Assembly: GCA_929200315.1 (NCBI GenBank)
Contig: CAKMZB010000004.1
Location: 9,726-73,725, forward strand
Origin: an uncultured Alphaproteobacteria bacterium
Lineage (GTDB): Bacteria > Pseudomonadota > Alphaproteobacteria > Rhizobiales > Rhizobiaceae
DNA length: 64,000 bases
Direction: 5' to 3'
Both the position numbers and the translations under genes were made by a program. Positions 24,678 to 34,596 of this stretch are shown here, piece by piece. The notes below the pieces were generated by a model, which worked only from the letters and a program-made list of their open reading frames with translations, searched no databases and was not told where the DNA came from. The number at the start of each line of letters is the position of its first letter. Position 1 is the stretch's first letter.

Positions 24678-27600
24678 TCACGCTCGTAGAAAATCCCGAT
24701 CTCGCTGTCACCTTCCGTCCCCACCGCGCCACGGGCGGTGAGGTCATCTGTGATGTCGAGGTTGATTGTGGCGCGGGATTCAGATCCCGCCTCGACGCCG
24801 AGATAAACATTGTCGGCAATATATTTGCCTGCGCGGACGGCGGCGTTGCCGTCGCCATCGGCCACAACATCAAGATCATCAAGCCCCGTTCCCGCGCGCA
24901 GACCGGAGACAAGGCCGGGGGCGGCTCCTCCGGTGAGTTCAGCGGCAGCGGCTGCGAGTTGAGCGATCTGGAACGGGGAGAGTTCTCCCACAGATCGGCC
25001 AAAAATCACCTGCGCCAAAACTTCATCATCCGGCGAGGATGGTTCAGAGGAAAAGGCAACATCGAGATCACTCACCCGCCCTGTGATGCGGATAATCGCT
25101 GTCACCTCACCGGACCGCGTGCGGGCGACAAAGTTGAGGCGCGGGTTCAGTGTGCCGGTGAGCGTGATGGACCCTTCGTCAAGCACGATGCGGCGGCCAA
25201 GCAGAGCAAGACGGCCGCGGCGCAGTTCAAATGAGCCGACCGGGCGGATGTCAGTGATCGGGCCGGTCACCCGCACCTGTCCGCCAAGCTCAGCGTCCAG
25301 ACCACGACCGCGCACGAAAATACGGTTCGGGGCGCGCACGAGCACATCGAGGGTCACGATGACAGGCGGACCGGCACTGTCTTCCCGACCTTGGGCATTG
25401 TGAAACCGCGCCAGCGTTTGGGCAACGTCCGGCGGTGGGGCAATGTGGACGACGTTGAGCAGATCATCGGCACCACCAATCGTCTCCGGCACCAGAATTT
25501 CCACCCGTTCAAGGTCAATCTCGCCGGAAACGAGCGGCTGGCTCAGCATTGGGCCGGTGAGAGCCAATTGACCCGAGGCACGGGCGGAGAAGGTTTGTCC
25601 ATCCGTATAACGCGCACCATCAAGGCCGATGCGCAAATCGGCGGGGAAGTCTCCGCGCAGGCTGACAGAGCCGGAAAGGCTGACCGAGCCTCCGCCGGAA
25701 AGCCGGGCATTAAACCGCTGAATGTCGGCGCGATCACCGTTCAACCCGGCGATGAGACCAACATTCTCCAGCCGCAGATTAGAGAGTGGGTCAAAGATCG
25801 TCGCGCCGGAAACCGAGGCAAGGCCATTGATTTGCGGATCACTGAGCGACCCCCGGACCGCTGCATTAACCCGCGCCAGGCCTGAAATTTCCGTTCCCCT
25901 GGAGGCAAGGAAACGTTGCGCCAAACGCAACGGCGCATCGCCTTCCACATTCAGATCAACACCACGACCGCTGAGCGGTGCGGTGCCTGTGGCAGTAATG
26001 TTGATGCCCTGCGCATTCGTCGCTTTGGCGGAAGCAAGCCGCACCACGTTGTCGGCAAAGCTGCCCCGCACCGTAACGGCAAGCGCATCAAAGCCGTTAT
26101 TGTGCAAGGCCGCCGCCCCAATGGAACTACCATCGACGGAAAAGGCCACGCGCGGGTTGCCGGCTCTGCCGGTGACGGTCGCATCAGCAGAAAGCGTGCC
26201 GGAAAGGTCGAGCCCCGGCGCCACGGCGTTGGCCAGAGCGAGAGGGATGCCGTTGGCACGGATGTCCAGTGCCAGCTCCTCAGCGACGCTCCCATTGACC
26301 GTAATCGCACCGCCGCCGACATTCAGCCGTGCATTGGAAATGCGCGTTGCGCCCTCCCCGGTCGTCACGGTGACAGGCGCAGCGAGGGAAGCGTTGGCGA
26401 TGGCGCTTGTCAGCGCGGCTTCGCTAACGGTGATTGTGGTGGAGATCCCATCCCGCTCCACCGCCCCGGATGTGCGTAGGCGTGCATTTTGGGTGGCGAG
26501 GCGGGCGTCGAGATCAAAGGTTGTGCGTTCGCCTCTGGTGACGATGTCGCCAGTGAGCGTTTCCATCTCGATCCCCGCCGCACGCAGACCGCTTGCTGAA
26601 AGATCGGCATCGATCCGCGCCTGGCCGAAGAGGTCTGTAAAGTCTGCCTTGACGTCGGCGGAGGCGATACGCGCGTCCCCATAGGTCACGCTGTCGATCT
26701 CCACATCGGCGCTGCCATCTTGCCGCCCGTCGGCGGCGTTGAAGGCGAGGGAACCGATGATCTTGCCGGAGGCCTCAACAAGCGCCAGGCTTGCAATTGC
26801 GCCAATATCGCGGCTGTCGATGGCCAGGGTGCCGTCAAGCAAGCCCGCCTCGTTACGGGCGATGGAACCTTCCATATTGGTGGCGCCGATTTCGACCTTG
26901 AGATCTGTCAGCGCTTGAGCAGTTTCGCTGGCGGAAATCTGCGCGCCGATGTTAATCAATTCGCCTTCAAGACGCCCTGTTCCCGTGACGGCACCGTCGA
27001 TGCGGTCAAGGTCGCTCGTGCCGTCAAATGCAAGGCGCAACCCGCGCACCGTGCGATCAGTGAGACGTCCCGATGGCATCTCGATGGAAGCATTTAGGAG
27101 AAACGGTTTTTGCTCACCCACAAGGTTGAGCGCGACAGAAACTGCGCCCTCAGCCTGCGGCGTCAGGTAGTTCGCGTCTGCAATGCGGGCGTTGACGGAG
27201 AGGTCCGACACGTCGCTGGCATAGCGGCCATCAAGGCGGGCGTTGAGTTGTTCATTGGCGAGCGTCAAGCCGGAGAAGGCTATGCCGTTTTCACCCCGCG
27301 CCATGCCGCCGGAAATCGTCGTCCGTCCTGCAAAAAGGTCATCGCCATAAAGGCCGGAGATCCGCAGGTCAGTGGCACGCGTGCCGTCAAATTGCAGATC
27401 AAAGATGCCCGAAAGCGGATTGATGGACCCGTCAGCGAGCAGGCGTATCGCCCCCCCGAGATTACGCGCGGCAAGGCCGGAAAATGCGGCAAGATCGTTG
27501 GCATCGAGCAGAGCGGAGCCGTTGAACTTACCTTGCGCAAACTCGCCCCCGGCGTTCAGGCGGAAGGTTTCACCCAGAAAGACCAGTCGATCGAGAATAA

Positions 27601-29014
27601 GCGGTGCACCCGCCTGCCAATGGCCCTCAGAGACAAAATCAAGCGCATCGCCAACGGCCTGTGCGATGGCGGGGTCGTTAGAGGAAATGCCGTCCGCCCG
27701 ACCCGCCATGAGGAAATTTGCTTCACGCTGTTGCGGCTGATTGACGTCGCGCACTTCGCCTTCACCAAGCAGGCGCAGGCTTGCAATTTCCAGGTCCGCC
27801 GCGCGGACTGACTGGACGCTGAACGCAGCGTTCCAGCCATCCTGGCGTTCGGCATCATAAGAAATGCGCACCGTCGCGCCGCCAAGGCTAGGACGGCTTT
27901 CCTGCGGTGCGGTGCCCGGCAACACAATCCGCGCGCCGTCCGTCGGCACAAGGCGGAAATCAACGCTCAGGGCAGAGAGAAAATTGTCAATGGTGGTCCG
28001 CGCGGAAGCCACCGCCTGGAGCGAACCTGAATCGAGCAGCACGCGCTCCACCGTCACGCCACCCTCATTGCGCAGAACGAAGTTGGCCTCAAGGCGACTG
28101 TTGTCGCCAAAGAAAGCGCGCTGCTCCGGCGGAAAAACCTTGACGATGGGACCGGACAGGCGGGCGGAAACATCCATCCCTGCCGCGACCTCATCCAGCA
28201 CCAGCGCGCCGGAAAGCACCGTCTCGCCGCTGGCAGCGAAATTCAGGTCAATGTCGAGATCAGATGGGGGGCCCTGCCCGGCGATCGTCAACGCCACAGG
28301 CGGGCGGCCTTCCAGATTGAGCAGGTTTGCAACAATACCGTCGGCGGGTTCCTCCAGCGCGACATTGAGGTCAAGCACTGCCGGGCTGCCCGTAAAACTC
28401 GCCTTTACCTGAAGCGCGCCACCGGCATCAAGCCGAGCCGCCGTCATGTCGAGATCCAGCTCGCCGCCGTCAAGGCGCACGGAGCCTGCAAGGTTAGCCT
28501 TGGCCGTGCGGCCAAAGACCTCTTGGCCGAAATCGGCCTGACCAATGGTCAGCTCTGCAATGACGACGGAGACCGGAAGATCAGGAACAGCAAAGGGTGT
28601 CGCCTCTGCGGACGGCGCGCTTTCATCGGGCAACGGCTGGCGGGGAAAGTCGATCCGATCTGCCGTTAGCCGCTCAATCTCGACCTCACCACCGAGCAAT
28701 GCCGCGCGGTTCCACACCAGCCGTGGTTCGATAATTGAAAGCCACACACCCTGCTTGTCTGCAATCGTGATGCTGTCCAGCGCCACATTGGAGGAGAGCG
28801 AACCGCGCAGCCCGTTGAGGCGGATAATCCGGTTGGGGGCGGAGAGTTTGTCTTCGATAAAGCCCAGAAGCGCGGAACGCTCTTCCTCGTTCACCTCGCC
28901 GGTGGGTTCCGGCGCAGATTGGGAGGGTGCTTCGGCCTGCTGGGCATAAGCAACCAGCGCGGGCGCAAGACCAATGGCAAAAAGCAGCAAAAGGGATGAC
29001 AGCAGCGCGCGCAT
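24671..29014 (-). CDS. tamB: Translocation and assembly module protein TamB
   Basis: A 1447-residue TamB/DUF490 protein, an inner-membrane-anchored, periplasm-spanning beta-helical groove that works with TamA in outer-membrane protein or phospholipid movement. The first 25 residues are a signal anchor (LLSSLLLLFAIGLAPALVAY). The long middle is repetitive beta-rich sequence (many D/N-rich strands such as ADVTGRAGNPRVAF-like units), and the last 350 residues are the conserved TamB domain, with VIFGRSVGELSPFQIAQLAA and the C-terminal ITDDLTARGAVGTEGDSEIG. The ATG directly abuts the TamA stop TAG, showing co-translation. Confidence 0.93.
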   Translation of the reverse strand: MRALLSSLLLLFAIGLAPALVAYAQQAEAPSQSAPEPTGEVNEEERSALLGFIEDKLSAPNRIIRLNGLRGSLSSNVALDSITIADKQGVWLSIIEPRLVWNRAALLGGEVEIERLTADRIDFPRQPLPDESAPSAEATPFAVPDLPVSVVIAELTIGQADFGQEVFGRTAKANLAGSVRLDGGELDLDMTAARLDAGGALQVKASFTGSPAVLDLNVALEEPADGIVANLLNLEGRPPVALTIAGQGPPSDLDIDLNFAASGETVLSGALVLDEVAAGMDVSARLSGPIVKVFPPEQRAFFGDNSRLEANFVLRNEGGVTVERVLLDSGSLQAVASARTTIDNFLSALSVDFRLVPTDGARIVLPGTAPQESRPSLGGATVRISYDAERQDGWNAAFSVQSVRAADLEIASLRLLGEGEVRDVNQPQQREANFLMAGRADGISSNDPAIAQAVGDALDFVSEGHWQAGAPLILDRLVFLGETFRLNAGGEFAQGKFNGSALLDANDLAAFSGLAARNLGGAIRLLADGSINPLSGIFDLQFDGTRATDLRISGLYGDDLFAGRTTISGGMARGENGIAFSGLTLANEQLNARLDGRYASDVSDLSVNARIADANYLTPQAEGAVSVALNLVGEQKPFLLNASIEMPSGRLTDRTVRGLRLAFDGTSDLDRIDGAVTGTGRLEGELINIGAQISASETAQALTDLKVEIGATNMEGSIARNEAGLLDGTLAIDSRDIGAIASLALVEASGKIIGSLAFNAADGRQDGSADVEIDSVTYGDARIASADVKADFTDLFGQARIDADLSASGLRAAGIEMETLTGDIVTRGERTTFDLDARLATQNARLRTSGAVERDGISTTITVSEAALTSAIANASLAAPVTVTTGEGATRISNARLNVGGGAITVNGSVAEELALDIRANGIPLALANAVAPGLDLSGTLSADATVTGRAGNPRVAFSVDGSSIGAAALHNNGFDALAVTVRGSFADNVVRLASAKATNAQGINITATGTAPLSGRGVDLNVEGDAPLRLAQRFLASRGTEISGLARVNAAVRGSLSDPQINGLASVSGATIFDPLSNLRLENVGLIAGLNGDRADIQRFNARLSGGGSVSLSGSVSLRGDFPADLRIGLDGARYTDGQTFSARASGQLALTGPMLSQPLVSGEIDLERVEILVPETIGGADDLLNVVHIAPPPDVAQTLARFHNAQGREDSAGPPVIVTLDVLVRAPNRIFVRGRGLDAELGGQVRVTGPITDIRPVGSFELRRGRLALLGRRIVLDEGSITLTGTLNPRLNFVARTRSGEVTAIIRITGRVSDLDVAFSSEPSSPDDEVLAQVIFGRSVGELSPFQIAQLAAAAAELTGGAAPGLVSGLRAGTGLDDLDVVADGDGNAAVRAGKYIADNVYLGVEAGSESRATINLDITDDLTARGAVGTEGDSEIGIFYERDY

Positions 29015-30934
29015 CTAAAAGGCGTGTCCTATGCCGGCATAGACGCCAAAGGCAGGATCGCCGCTTTGCGGGTTCAGCGGCACGGCGACATCCACACGGA
29101 TCGGGCCAAGGCTGGTGTAATACCGCCCCCCAACACCAACCGATGCTTTCACATTCTCATTGAACTCGGTGAAGGATTCTTCGCCAACAACGCCAGCATC
29201 GGCAAAGATCACCGCGCCGAAGTCACGCCCGATCCGCTGGCGCAATTCAACCGACCCTTCCACCAAAGATTGGCCGCCAACCATCTCGCCATTGGCAAGC
29301 GTCGTGCCGATATTCTTGAAGCCATAGCCACGCACCGAGCCACCACCACCGGCAAGGAAAAGCTGGTCCGGCGGGGTCTCATCGATCCCTGCGCCAACAA
29401 TCGTGCCGACTTTGGCTCGCGCAGCCAGAACTGTGCGACCGCGCTTCCGACCAACAGTCAGATAGCCCCGCGCTTCGCCTTCTGCACGGATAGCAGCATT
29501 GTCGAATTCCCATTCATAGAAGGGCCGCACATTTGCCGCAAAATAGGCACCCTGCGTTGGGTCAAGCGGGTTATCACGCAGATCGTATTTGATGTCGGTG
29601 TCGAGACCCGCAGTGCCGAATTGGCGCTCGCCAAAAGCATCATCGTAGTTGCCATATTCGGTGAAGGCCCCAAGGCTCACGGTTAGGCGGTCTGTAAGAT
29701 AGCGGTTCAGCCGCGCCTCCGCACCGATGGAGGATTCCTCAAATGTATCGTTGAAGGTCTTGCGGGCAAACGCATGGAGCACGAGGTCCGTATCCGGGTC
29801 GATCAGGCCGGGCTTGGTCAATGTCGCATCGAGTTTGTAGTCGAGCTCCTCGGTATCGGTCAGATCTGTCTCGGCACCAATCCCCTCAACCGCGCCGGAA
29901 ATGCGCAAGCTCTCCGCTTTGCCAAAGAGATTGCGGTGCAGCCAGAAGGCCTCCACCCCGGCGCCGTCAATGGAAGACAACGTTGCGCCAACGCCGATGC
30001 GACGTTGCTTGCGCTCCTTAACGATGACGTCGATGGGAAGCAGGCCATTGGCCGAAATCCGGTCGGCCTCGCGGAACCGTTGCAGCGAGAAAACACCGAG
30101 CCTTTCCAGCCTCCTGCGCGCACGCGCCAGAGTGTCAGGATCATATTCTTCACCCGGCACCAGACCCGTCATATAGGCAACGAAGGCCGGGTCCATACGC
30201 TCGGTGCCCTCAACTGAGACCCCGCCAAAACTCGCTTTGCGACCGGGTTCCATGCGCAGCAACACGTCGAGCTGGCGGGAGCGATGCAGCGCTTCAGCCT
30301 GGCGGTTCGCCACCCGGGCCTTTGCGTAGCCCTGTTCGCGCCAGGCCAACACCTGCAGCTCTCCTGCCCGACGAATTGTGGAGGCGGAAGCGCGGCGACC
30401 AGGCTTGAAGTCGAGCTCATCCAGCTCGCGCACTTCATCATCGACATCATCTGTCGGCGGCGCGGCATTGACAATTTCGACCTCGCCAAAATTATATTTC
30501 GCCCCACTCTCAACGGCGACCAACACCTGCGGACGCTTGGAAAACTCCGCCCCCGGACGCAACGTCGACGCCTGCTGCCCGTCAATGGTGATGGAAATGC
30601 TCGGGCCATAATGACCGCGATTGTAGAGCGCAGCCAGAATACGGCGATAGTCGCCCTTGGCGCTGGCAAGCAGGCCTGTCGCACCGCTCACTGGTTCTTC
30701 GCGATTGTTGTAGAGTTCGGAGGCCGCCTCTACCGCCCGCTGGACGGAAACATCCTCCTCGTCCTCAACCTTGAAGGTGAGGTCGTATTCCAGCGGGTCA
30801 ATAAGCTCGATCCCGCCTGCCTGCTTGCAGTCACCAAACAGACAGCGGCCAAACAGCTCCAGCGCCTGCGCAGGCTGGGCCACGGTCACAAGACCGGCGA
30901 GCAAAATGCTGCAAAGGGCGCGCTGGAAAAGCAT
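29015..30934 (-). CDS. tamA: Autotransporter assembly complex protein TamA (Omp85 family)
   Basis: A 639-residue outer-membrane Omp85-family protein. It has a Sec signal peptide (MLFQRALCSILLAGLVTVAQ, cleavage after AQA), POTRA repeats over about residues 35-310 and a 16-strand barrel in the C-terminal half containing GGGGSVRGYGFKNIG near residue 535 and ending in Phe, the usual outer-membrane insertion signal. I chose the ATG at 30934 because it places the signal peptide at the N-terminus; the frame extends 13 codons further up. Paired with tamB directly downstream, as in most proteobacteria. Confidence 0.92.
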   Translation of the reverse strand: MLFQRALCSILLAGLVTVAQPAQALELFGRCLFGDCKQAGGIELIDPLEYDLTFKVEDEEDVSVQRAVEAASELYNNREEPVSGATGLLASAKGDYRRILAALYNRGHYGPSISITIDGQQASTLRPGAEFSKRPQVLVAVESGAKYNFGEVEIVNAAPPTDDVDDEVRELDELDFKPGRRASASTIRRAGELQVLAWREQGYAKARVANRQAEALHRSRQLDVLLRMEPGRKASFGGVSVEGTERMDPAFVAYMTGLVPGEEYDPDTLARARRRLERLGVFSLQRFREADRISANGLLPIDVIVKERKQRRIGVGATLSSIDGAGVEAFWLHRNLFGKAESLRISGAVEGIGAETDLTDTEELDYKLDATLTKPGLIDPDTDLVLHAFARKTFNDTFEESSIGAEARLNRYLTDRLTVSLGAFTEYGNYDDAFGERQFGTAGLDTDIKYDLRDNPLDPTQGAYFAANVRPFYEWEFDNAAIRAEGEARGYLTVGRKRGRTVLAARAKVGTIVGAGIDETPPDQLFLAGGGGSVRGYGFKNIGTTLANGEMVGGQSLVEGSVELRQRIGRDFGAVIFADAGVVGEESFTEFNENVKASVGVGGRYYTSLGPIRVDVAVPLNPQSGDPAFGVYAGIGHAF

Positions 30935-31135
30935 GACGGACAGGCCCCCTCCAATCGCGGGCTCAAAATGCAAGGTTCCCCGCGCCTGTCAGACAGCCAG
31001 AGCAGGAGTTATAGCCTCACCATTAAGCTTAACGATTGCGTTCAAAACGTCACAAGACGCGACCAAACGGGGGAACCGATGATTTCTATGGTTTACGGGG
31101 GCTTAATTTTCGCCGGTCAGGCGGCGCGGGTCAGC

Positions 31136-31543
31136 CTATTTTGAAAATGTCTTCAAATACGCGATGACGTCGGCGCGTTGGTCTTCCTTCTTCAACTTGA
31201 AGGCCATTTTGGAGCGCGCCTTCTTGTCATCAAGCGCTGCACGCAGGTAGTTGCGCGGGTTTGCGAGATATTCAAAAATCGCCTCTTCGGTCCAGGTCGC
31301 GCCGGTCTCGCCAAGCGCTTTGGTGGACTTGCCGTATTTGTAATCGTCCACAGCGGCTACTGGTCGCCCAACCACACCGGTCAGCACTGGCCCGGCACGG
31401 TTCTTAGCGCCGTCACCCACCATGTGGCAGGACTGGCACTTCTTAAAGACCGTCTCGCCCTTTGCAGCATCACCGCCGGATTGAGCCACGGCGGGAACGG
31501 TGAGAATTGCCGCGATAGCGGTGGCTGCGAGAAAGCGTTTCAT
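31136..31543 (-). CDS. Cytochrome c2-type (class I) periplasmic c-type cytochrome
   Basis: A 135-residue soluble cytochrome c. A signal peptide (MKRFLAATAIAAILTVPAVA) is followed by one haem-binding C-Q-S-C-H (Cys36, Cys39, His40); the distal ligand is probably Met113 in RSKMAFKL. The protein is of the size and pattern of the electron carrier between the bc1 complex and oxidase in alphaproteobacteria. The ATG at 31543 is chosen for the signal peptide; the frame is open further upstream. It is divergent from hemA, with 145 bp between the start codons, so haem supply and a haem protein share a control region. Confidence 0.92.
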   Translation of the reverse strand: MKRFLAATAIAAILTVPAVAQSGGDAAKGETVFKKCQSCHMVGDGAKNRAGPVLTGVVGRPVAAVDDYKYGKSTKALGETGATWTEEAIFEYLANPRNYLRAALDDKKARSKMAFKLKKEDQRADVIAYLKTFSK

Positions 31544-31688
31544 GGACGGTATCCGTGGGTGGAAATTGCGCTGAAGTGTCGCGTGCCGGTAGGGGGAGGT
31601 CAACTGTACAAGGCCTGCACAAGTGCCTCAATTATCCGCGATCAAAAGCTGTCTTGACTCCGACTGCCCTGCCCTTGATGGAAACTCC

Positions 31689-32903
31689 ATGGACTACGAC
31701 CAGCATTTCAAAGCAGCGCTTGACCGCCTGCACCAGGACGGCAATTACCGCATCTTTGCTGACCTGGAACGCCAGAGCGGCGCTTTCCCCCGCGCCATAA
31801 GGCACGGCGAGGGTGATGCGCTCTGCGATGTTACCGTGTGGTGCTCAAACGACTATCTCGCCATGGGTCAGCATCCGGCGACCATCGCCGCCATGCATGC
31901 GGCGATCGATGCCAATGGCACCGGCGCGGGCGGCACGCGCAACATTTCCGGCACCAACCACAACCACGTCATGCTGGAGGCCGAGCTTGCTGATCTCCAC
32001 GGTAAGGAAGCAGCGACGCTTTTCACCTCCGGCTATGTCTCCAATTGGGCCACGCTTGGCACATTGGCCGCCAAGATCCCCGACTGTCAGGTGTTTTCCG
32101 ACGCCGGAAACCACGCCTCCATGATTGAAGGCATCCGCCATTCCAAGGCTCCCCGCCATATCTGGAAACACAGTGACGTTGTTGATCTTGAAGCCAAGCT
32201 TGCAGCGGCCGGCAACGGGCCCAAACTTGTTGCCTTCGAAAGCGTTTACTCCATGGACGGGGACATCGCCCCCATCGCGGATATTCTGGACGTGTGCGAA
32301 AAATACGGCGCGCTCAGCTACATCGACGAAGTTCATGCCGTTGGCCTTTACGGCCCACGCGGCGGCGGCATTGCTGAACGCGAAGGTTTGATGGACCGGA
32401 TTGACGTGATCCAGGGCACCCTTGGCAAGGCATACGGTGTGTTGGGCGGCTACATCACCGCTTCCGCCGCCTTGTGTGATTTCGTGCGTTCGTTTGCCTC
32501 CGGCTTCATCTTCACCACCGCCCTGCCCCCGGCTCTTGCCGCTGGTGCGCTCGCCTCGATCCGACACCTGAAAGTCTCAGACCTGGAGCGCCAGCGTCAG
32601 CGCCGCAACGTCGCGAAACTGCGCGAGCGTTTGGATGCAGCCGGCATTCCCCACATGATGAACGAGAGCCACATCGTGCCGGTGATCGTGGGGGACGCGA
32701 AGAAGGCGAAATTCATCACCGATCTGCTGCTCGACCAGCATGGCATCTACGTGCAGCCGATCAATTACCCGACCGTTCCCGTTGGGACCGAGCGGCTGCG
32801 CATCACCCCGACCCCGCTCCACAGCGACAAAGACATCGACCATCTGGTGGGAGCGTTGTCGGAACTGTGGTCGCAATGCGCGCTGTCACGGGCGGTGGCT
32901 TGA
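31689..32903 (+). CDS. hemA: 5-aminolevulinate synthase
   Basis: A 404-residue ALA synthase, the PLP enzyme that condenses glycine and succinyl-CoA to 5-aminolevulinate, first step of the C4 route to haem and cobalamin in alphaproteobacteria. N-terminal [20 protein letters not shown], the glycine-rich [20 protein letters not shown] and the PLP-lysine in [15 protein letters not shown] near residue 248 are all typical. The start is the ATG at 31689; the frame runs 22 codons upstream without family similarity. Glycine demand links it to the amine-demethylation genes only loosely. Confidence 0.96.
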   Translation: MDYDQHFKAALDRLHQDGNYRIFADLERQSGAFPRAIRHGEGDALCDVTVWCSNDYLAMGQHPATIAAMHAAIDANGTGAGGTRNISGTNHNHVMLEAELADLHGKEAATLFTSGYVSNWATLGTLAAKIPDCQVFSDAGNHASMIEGIRHSKAPRHIWKHSDVVDLEAKLAAAGNGPKLVAFESVYSMDGDIAPIADILDVCEKYGALSYIDEVHAVGLYGPRGGGIAEREGLMDRIDVIQGTLGKAYGVLGGYITASAALCDFVRSFASGFIFTTALPPALAAGALASIRHLKVSDLERQRQRRNVAKLRERLDAAGIPHMMNESHIVPVIVGDAKKAKFITDLLLDQHGIYVQPINYPTVPVGTERLRITPTPLHSDKDIDHLVGALSELWSQCALSRAVA

Positions 32904-33127
32904 AGCAGACGCGGGTATTGGTTCGCTAATTGTCCTTCCCGGGCGCTGCGCATTTCTAAAGAGGCGTCCGATTTGACGTTGTGCTGTTGGTCAAATTCAG
33001 CAGCACCAAAGCGGCACAGCGCTGTAGCGATACGCCCGAACGGCAAGACATAAACCATTGTCGATGGGGTCGGCTTGGCGACGTCCTCCCAGCAATCTTG
33101 TTCAATTTGGTAAGAAAAAATCCGACA

Positions 33128-33775
33128 TCAATTCTTGTGCGTACGGCGAAACCAGAACCAGCCACACCAGAGAACACCGTAGAGAATGATTGCAGCGAAT
33201 ATGGCCGGTTGCGGGCTCTCAACGGCGCTAACCGAACCGGCATAAGACGCGATTGCCACATACGGAACGGTGCTCAAAGCAAACAACAACAGATAGCGTG
33301 AGAAGGGCATGCGTGTGACACCGGCCATACATGCAGTGACTTCCGGAGCAATCGGAGCCGCACGGGACAGCAGAATCATGGCCGGGCCGCTGATCTGAAA
33401 AGTCTCCTTCATCGCGCGTTGTTCGGCATTGTCTTTTACCAGAAAGTTCAACACCCGACCGCCCCATATCCTACTCATGGCATACCCGGTGAAGGCCGCC
33501 AGCGACATGCCGGTCAGGCTAGCCGCGAAGCCCATGGGAAATCCAAGAAAGAAGCCTGCTAATATCGTTATGGTCAGCGTTGGCACCGCAACGACCAGAT
33601 CGATGAAAAGCAATGCCACCACCAATGCGGCGACCCACGCGGGATTGGTGTTTTGAACTGCTTCCAGCCAAATGCGCACGTTTTCAATTGTCAGGATTCC
33701 CAACAATCGACCGACTATGAATGTGGTCGCAAAGACGGACGCGAGAACCAGCATCACTTTGATCAAATGCTTCAC
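33128..33775 (-). CDS. TVP38/TMEM64-like (VTT domain) membrane protein
   Basis: A 215-residue inner-membrane protein of the DedA/VTT superfamily. It has about five hydrophobic spans; the core AGFFLGFPMGFAASLTGMSL near residues 74-93 and SRAAPIAPEVTACMAGVTRM near 140 correspond to the conserved VTT segments with the characteristic Arg. The start codon is GTG at 33775, supported by AAGGGG in the end of the preceding SDR gene, 4 bp upstream, so the two are co-transcribed. Members are thought to move or scramble lipids; the precise role here is unknown. Confidence 0.82.
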   Translation of the reverse strand: MKHLIKVMLVLASVFATTFIVGRLLGILTIENVRIWLEAVQNTNPAWVAALVVALLFIDLVVAVPTLTITILAGFFLGFPMGFAASLTGMSLAAFTGYAMSRIWGGRVLNFLVKDNAEQRAMKETFQISGPAMILLSRAAPIAPEVTACMAGVTRMPFSRYLLLFALSTVPYVAIASYAGSVSAVESPQPAIFAAIILYGVLWCGWFWFRRTHKN

Positions 33776-33779
33776 GACA

Positions 33780-34520
33780 TCACCCCTTTCGCATGATTTT
33801 TCTGGCCAGCGAGGGTGAAAGCCGCATCATCAGACGGAGCAGCTTGACCTTGCCAATGTTGATGGTTTCAGCACCTGTCTCCAATCCCTGAAGAACCTTC
33901 GTGGCCGCGTGAGCAGCGGAAATCTTGCCGGTGCCCCTGCCCTTCGTCATTTCTGTATCGACGAGCGGGAGAAACGCCTGCACAACCCGGACAGTTGAAT
34001 ATTCAAATTGATTGGCGAGCGATTGGGAAAGGATGTTGAGACCCCCTTTCGCCGCGCAGTAAACAGCGGAGCTTGTCTTCGGTACTAAGGCCAATCCGGA
34101 ATTGATGTTGAGAACGGTTGCCCGCTTGCTGGCAAGTAGCGCGGGGAGGGTCAGATAAATCAGGATCGCAGGAGCGGTCAGGTTAATGTCTATCTCGCGT
34201 TCGATAGTTTCCAACCGAAAGTCTTCATCGAGAAAAAGCGGCGTGTGTTGGACGGCGGCGTTGTTGATGAGGATGTCAATCGCGTCTCCGCTCTGAACAA
34301 TTTCATCGGCAGCGCGTTTCACCGCTTCCAGATTGCCAAGATCGGCCTCGTACACGCGCAGTTTGGGAAATTCCGCCTTCAGCGCGTCCAGCCGTGTCGA
34401 GGCGCGGGCGATGACCGATAGTCGGTTATTCGAATTGAGTTGCCTGATGATTTCGTACCCGATGCCGGATGTCCCGCCGGTGAGGACGATGTGTTTTGAA
34501 TTAAGTGATATCCTGCTCAT
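33780..34520 (-). CDS. SDR family oxidoreductase (DltE-like)
   Basis: A 246-residue short-chain dehydrogenase with TGGTSGIGYEI at the cofactor site, NNAA in place of NNAG near residue 86, and the active-site pair Ser (LNINSGLALV) and Y-C-A-A-K. Start is the ATG at 34520 (MSRISLNSKHIVLTGG); an upstream extension of 16 codons is less likely because it runs into the divergent regulator. It precedes the VTT membrane protein in one transcript and is divergent from a Crp-like regulator 76 bp away, which probably controls it. Substrate unknown. Confidence 0.85.
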   Translation of the reverse strand: MSRISLNSKHIVLTGGTSGIGYEIIRQLNSNNRLSVIARASTRLDALKAEFPKLRVYEADLGNLEAVKRAADEIVQSGDAIDILINNAAVQHTPLFLDEDFRLETIEREIDINLTAPAILIYLTLPALLASKRATVLNINSGLALVPKTSSAVYCAAKGGLNILSQSLANQFEYSTVRVVQAFLPLVDTEMTKGRGTGKISAAHAATKVLQGLETGAETINIGKVKLLRLMMRLSPSLARKIMRKG

Positions 34521-34596
34521 TTCACTTGGCTCCCTTGTCAGCTTGGCTACGGCTAATGTCAGGATCATGGGTGGCTCAATAACTCAGGTTAAAAGC
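34521..34596. promoter_or_regulatory. Divergent promoter region between the SDR and Crp-like genes
   Basis: Only 76 bp separate the opposite start codons, so both promoters must lie here and in the first codons. A direct repeat CTTGGCT flanks the centre of the left half. I do not see a clear Crp/Fnr palindrome or strong -35/-10 pair. Confidence 0.35.

Noticed and set aside
31632..31645. Possible Fnr box upstream of hemA (ATCAA half-site)
   Set aside because: Only the right half matches TTGAT-N4-ATCAA; the left half reads TTATC, matching only two of five bases. Not enough to call a site.
32981..33006. Inverted repeat GTGCTG/CAGCAC after hemA as a terminator
   Set aside because: The 14-nt spacer is long, the stem short and no T-run follows on either strand. 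No gene was seen in this 224-bp gap either.
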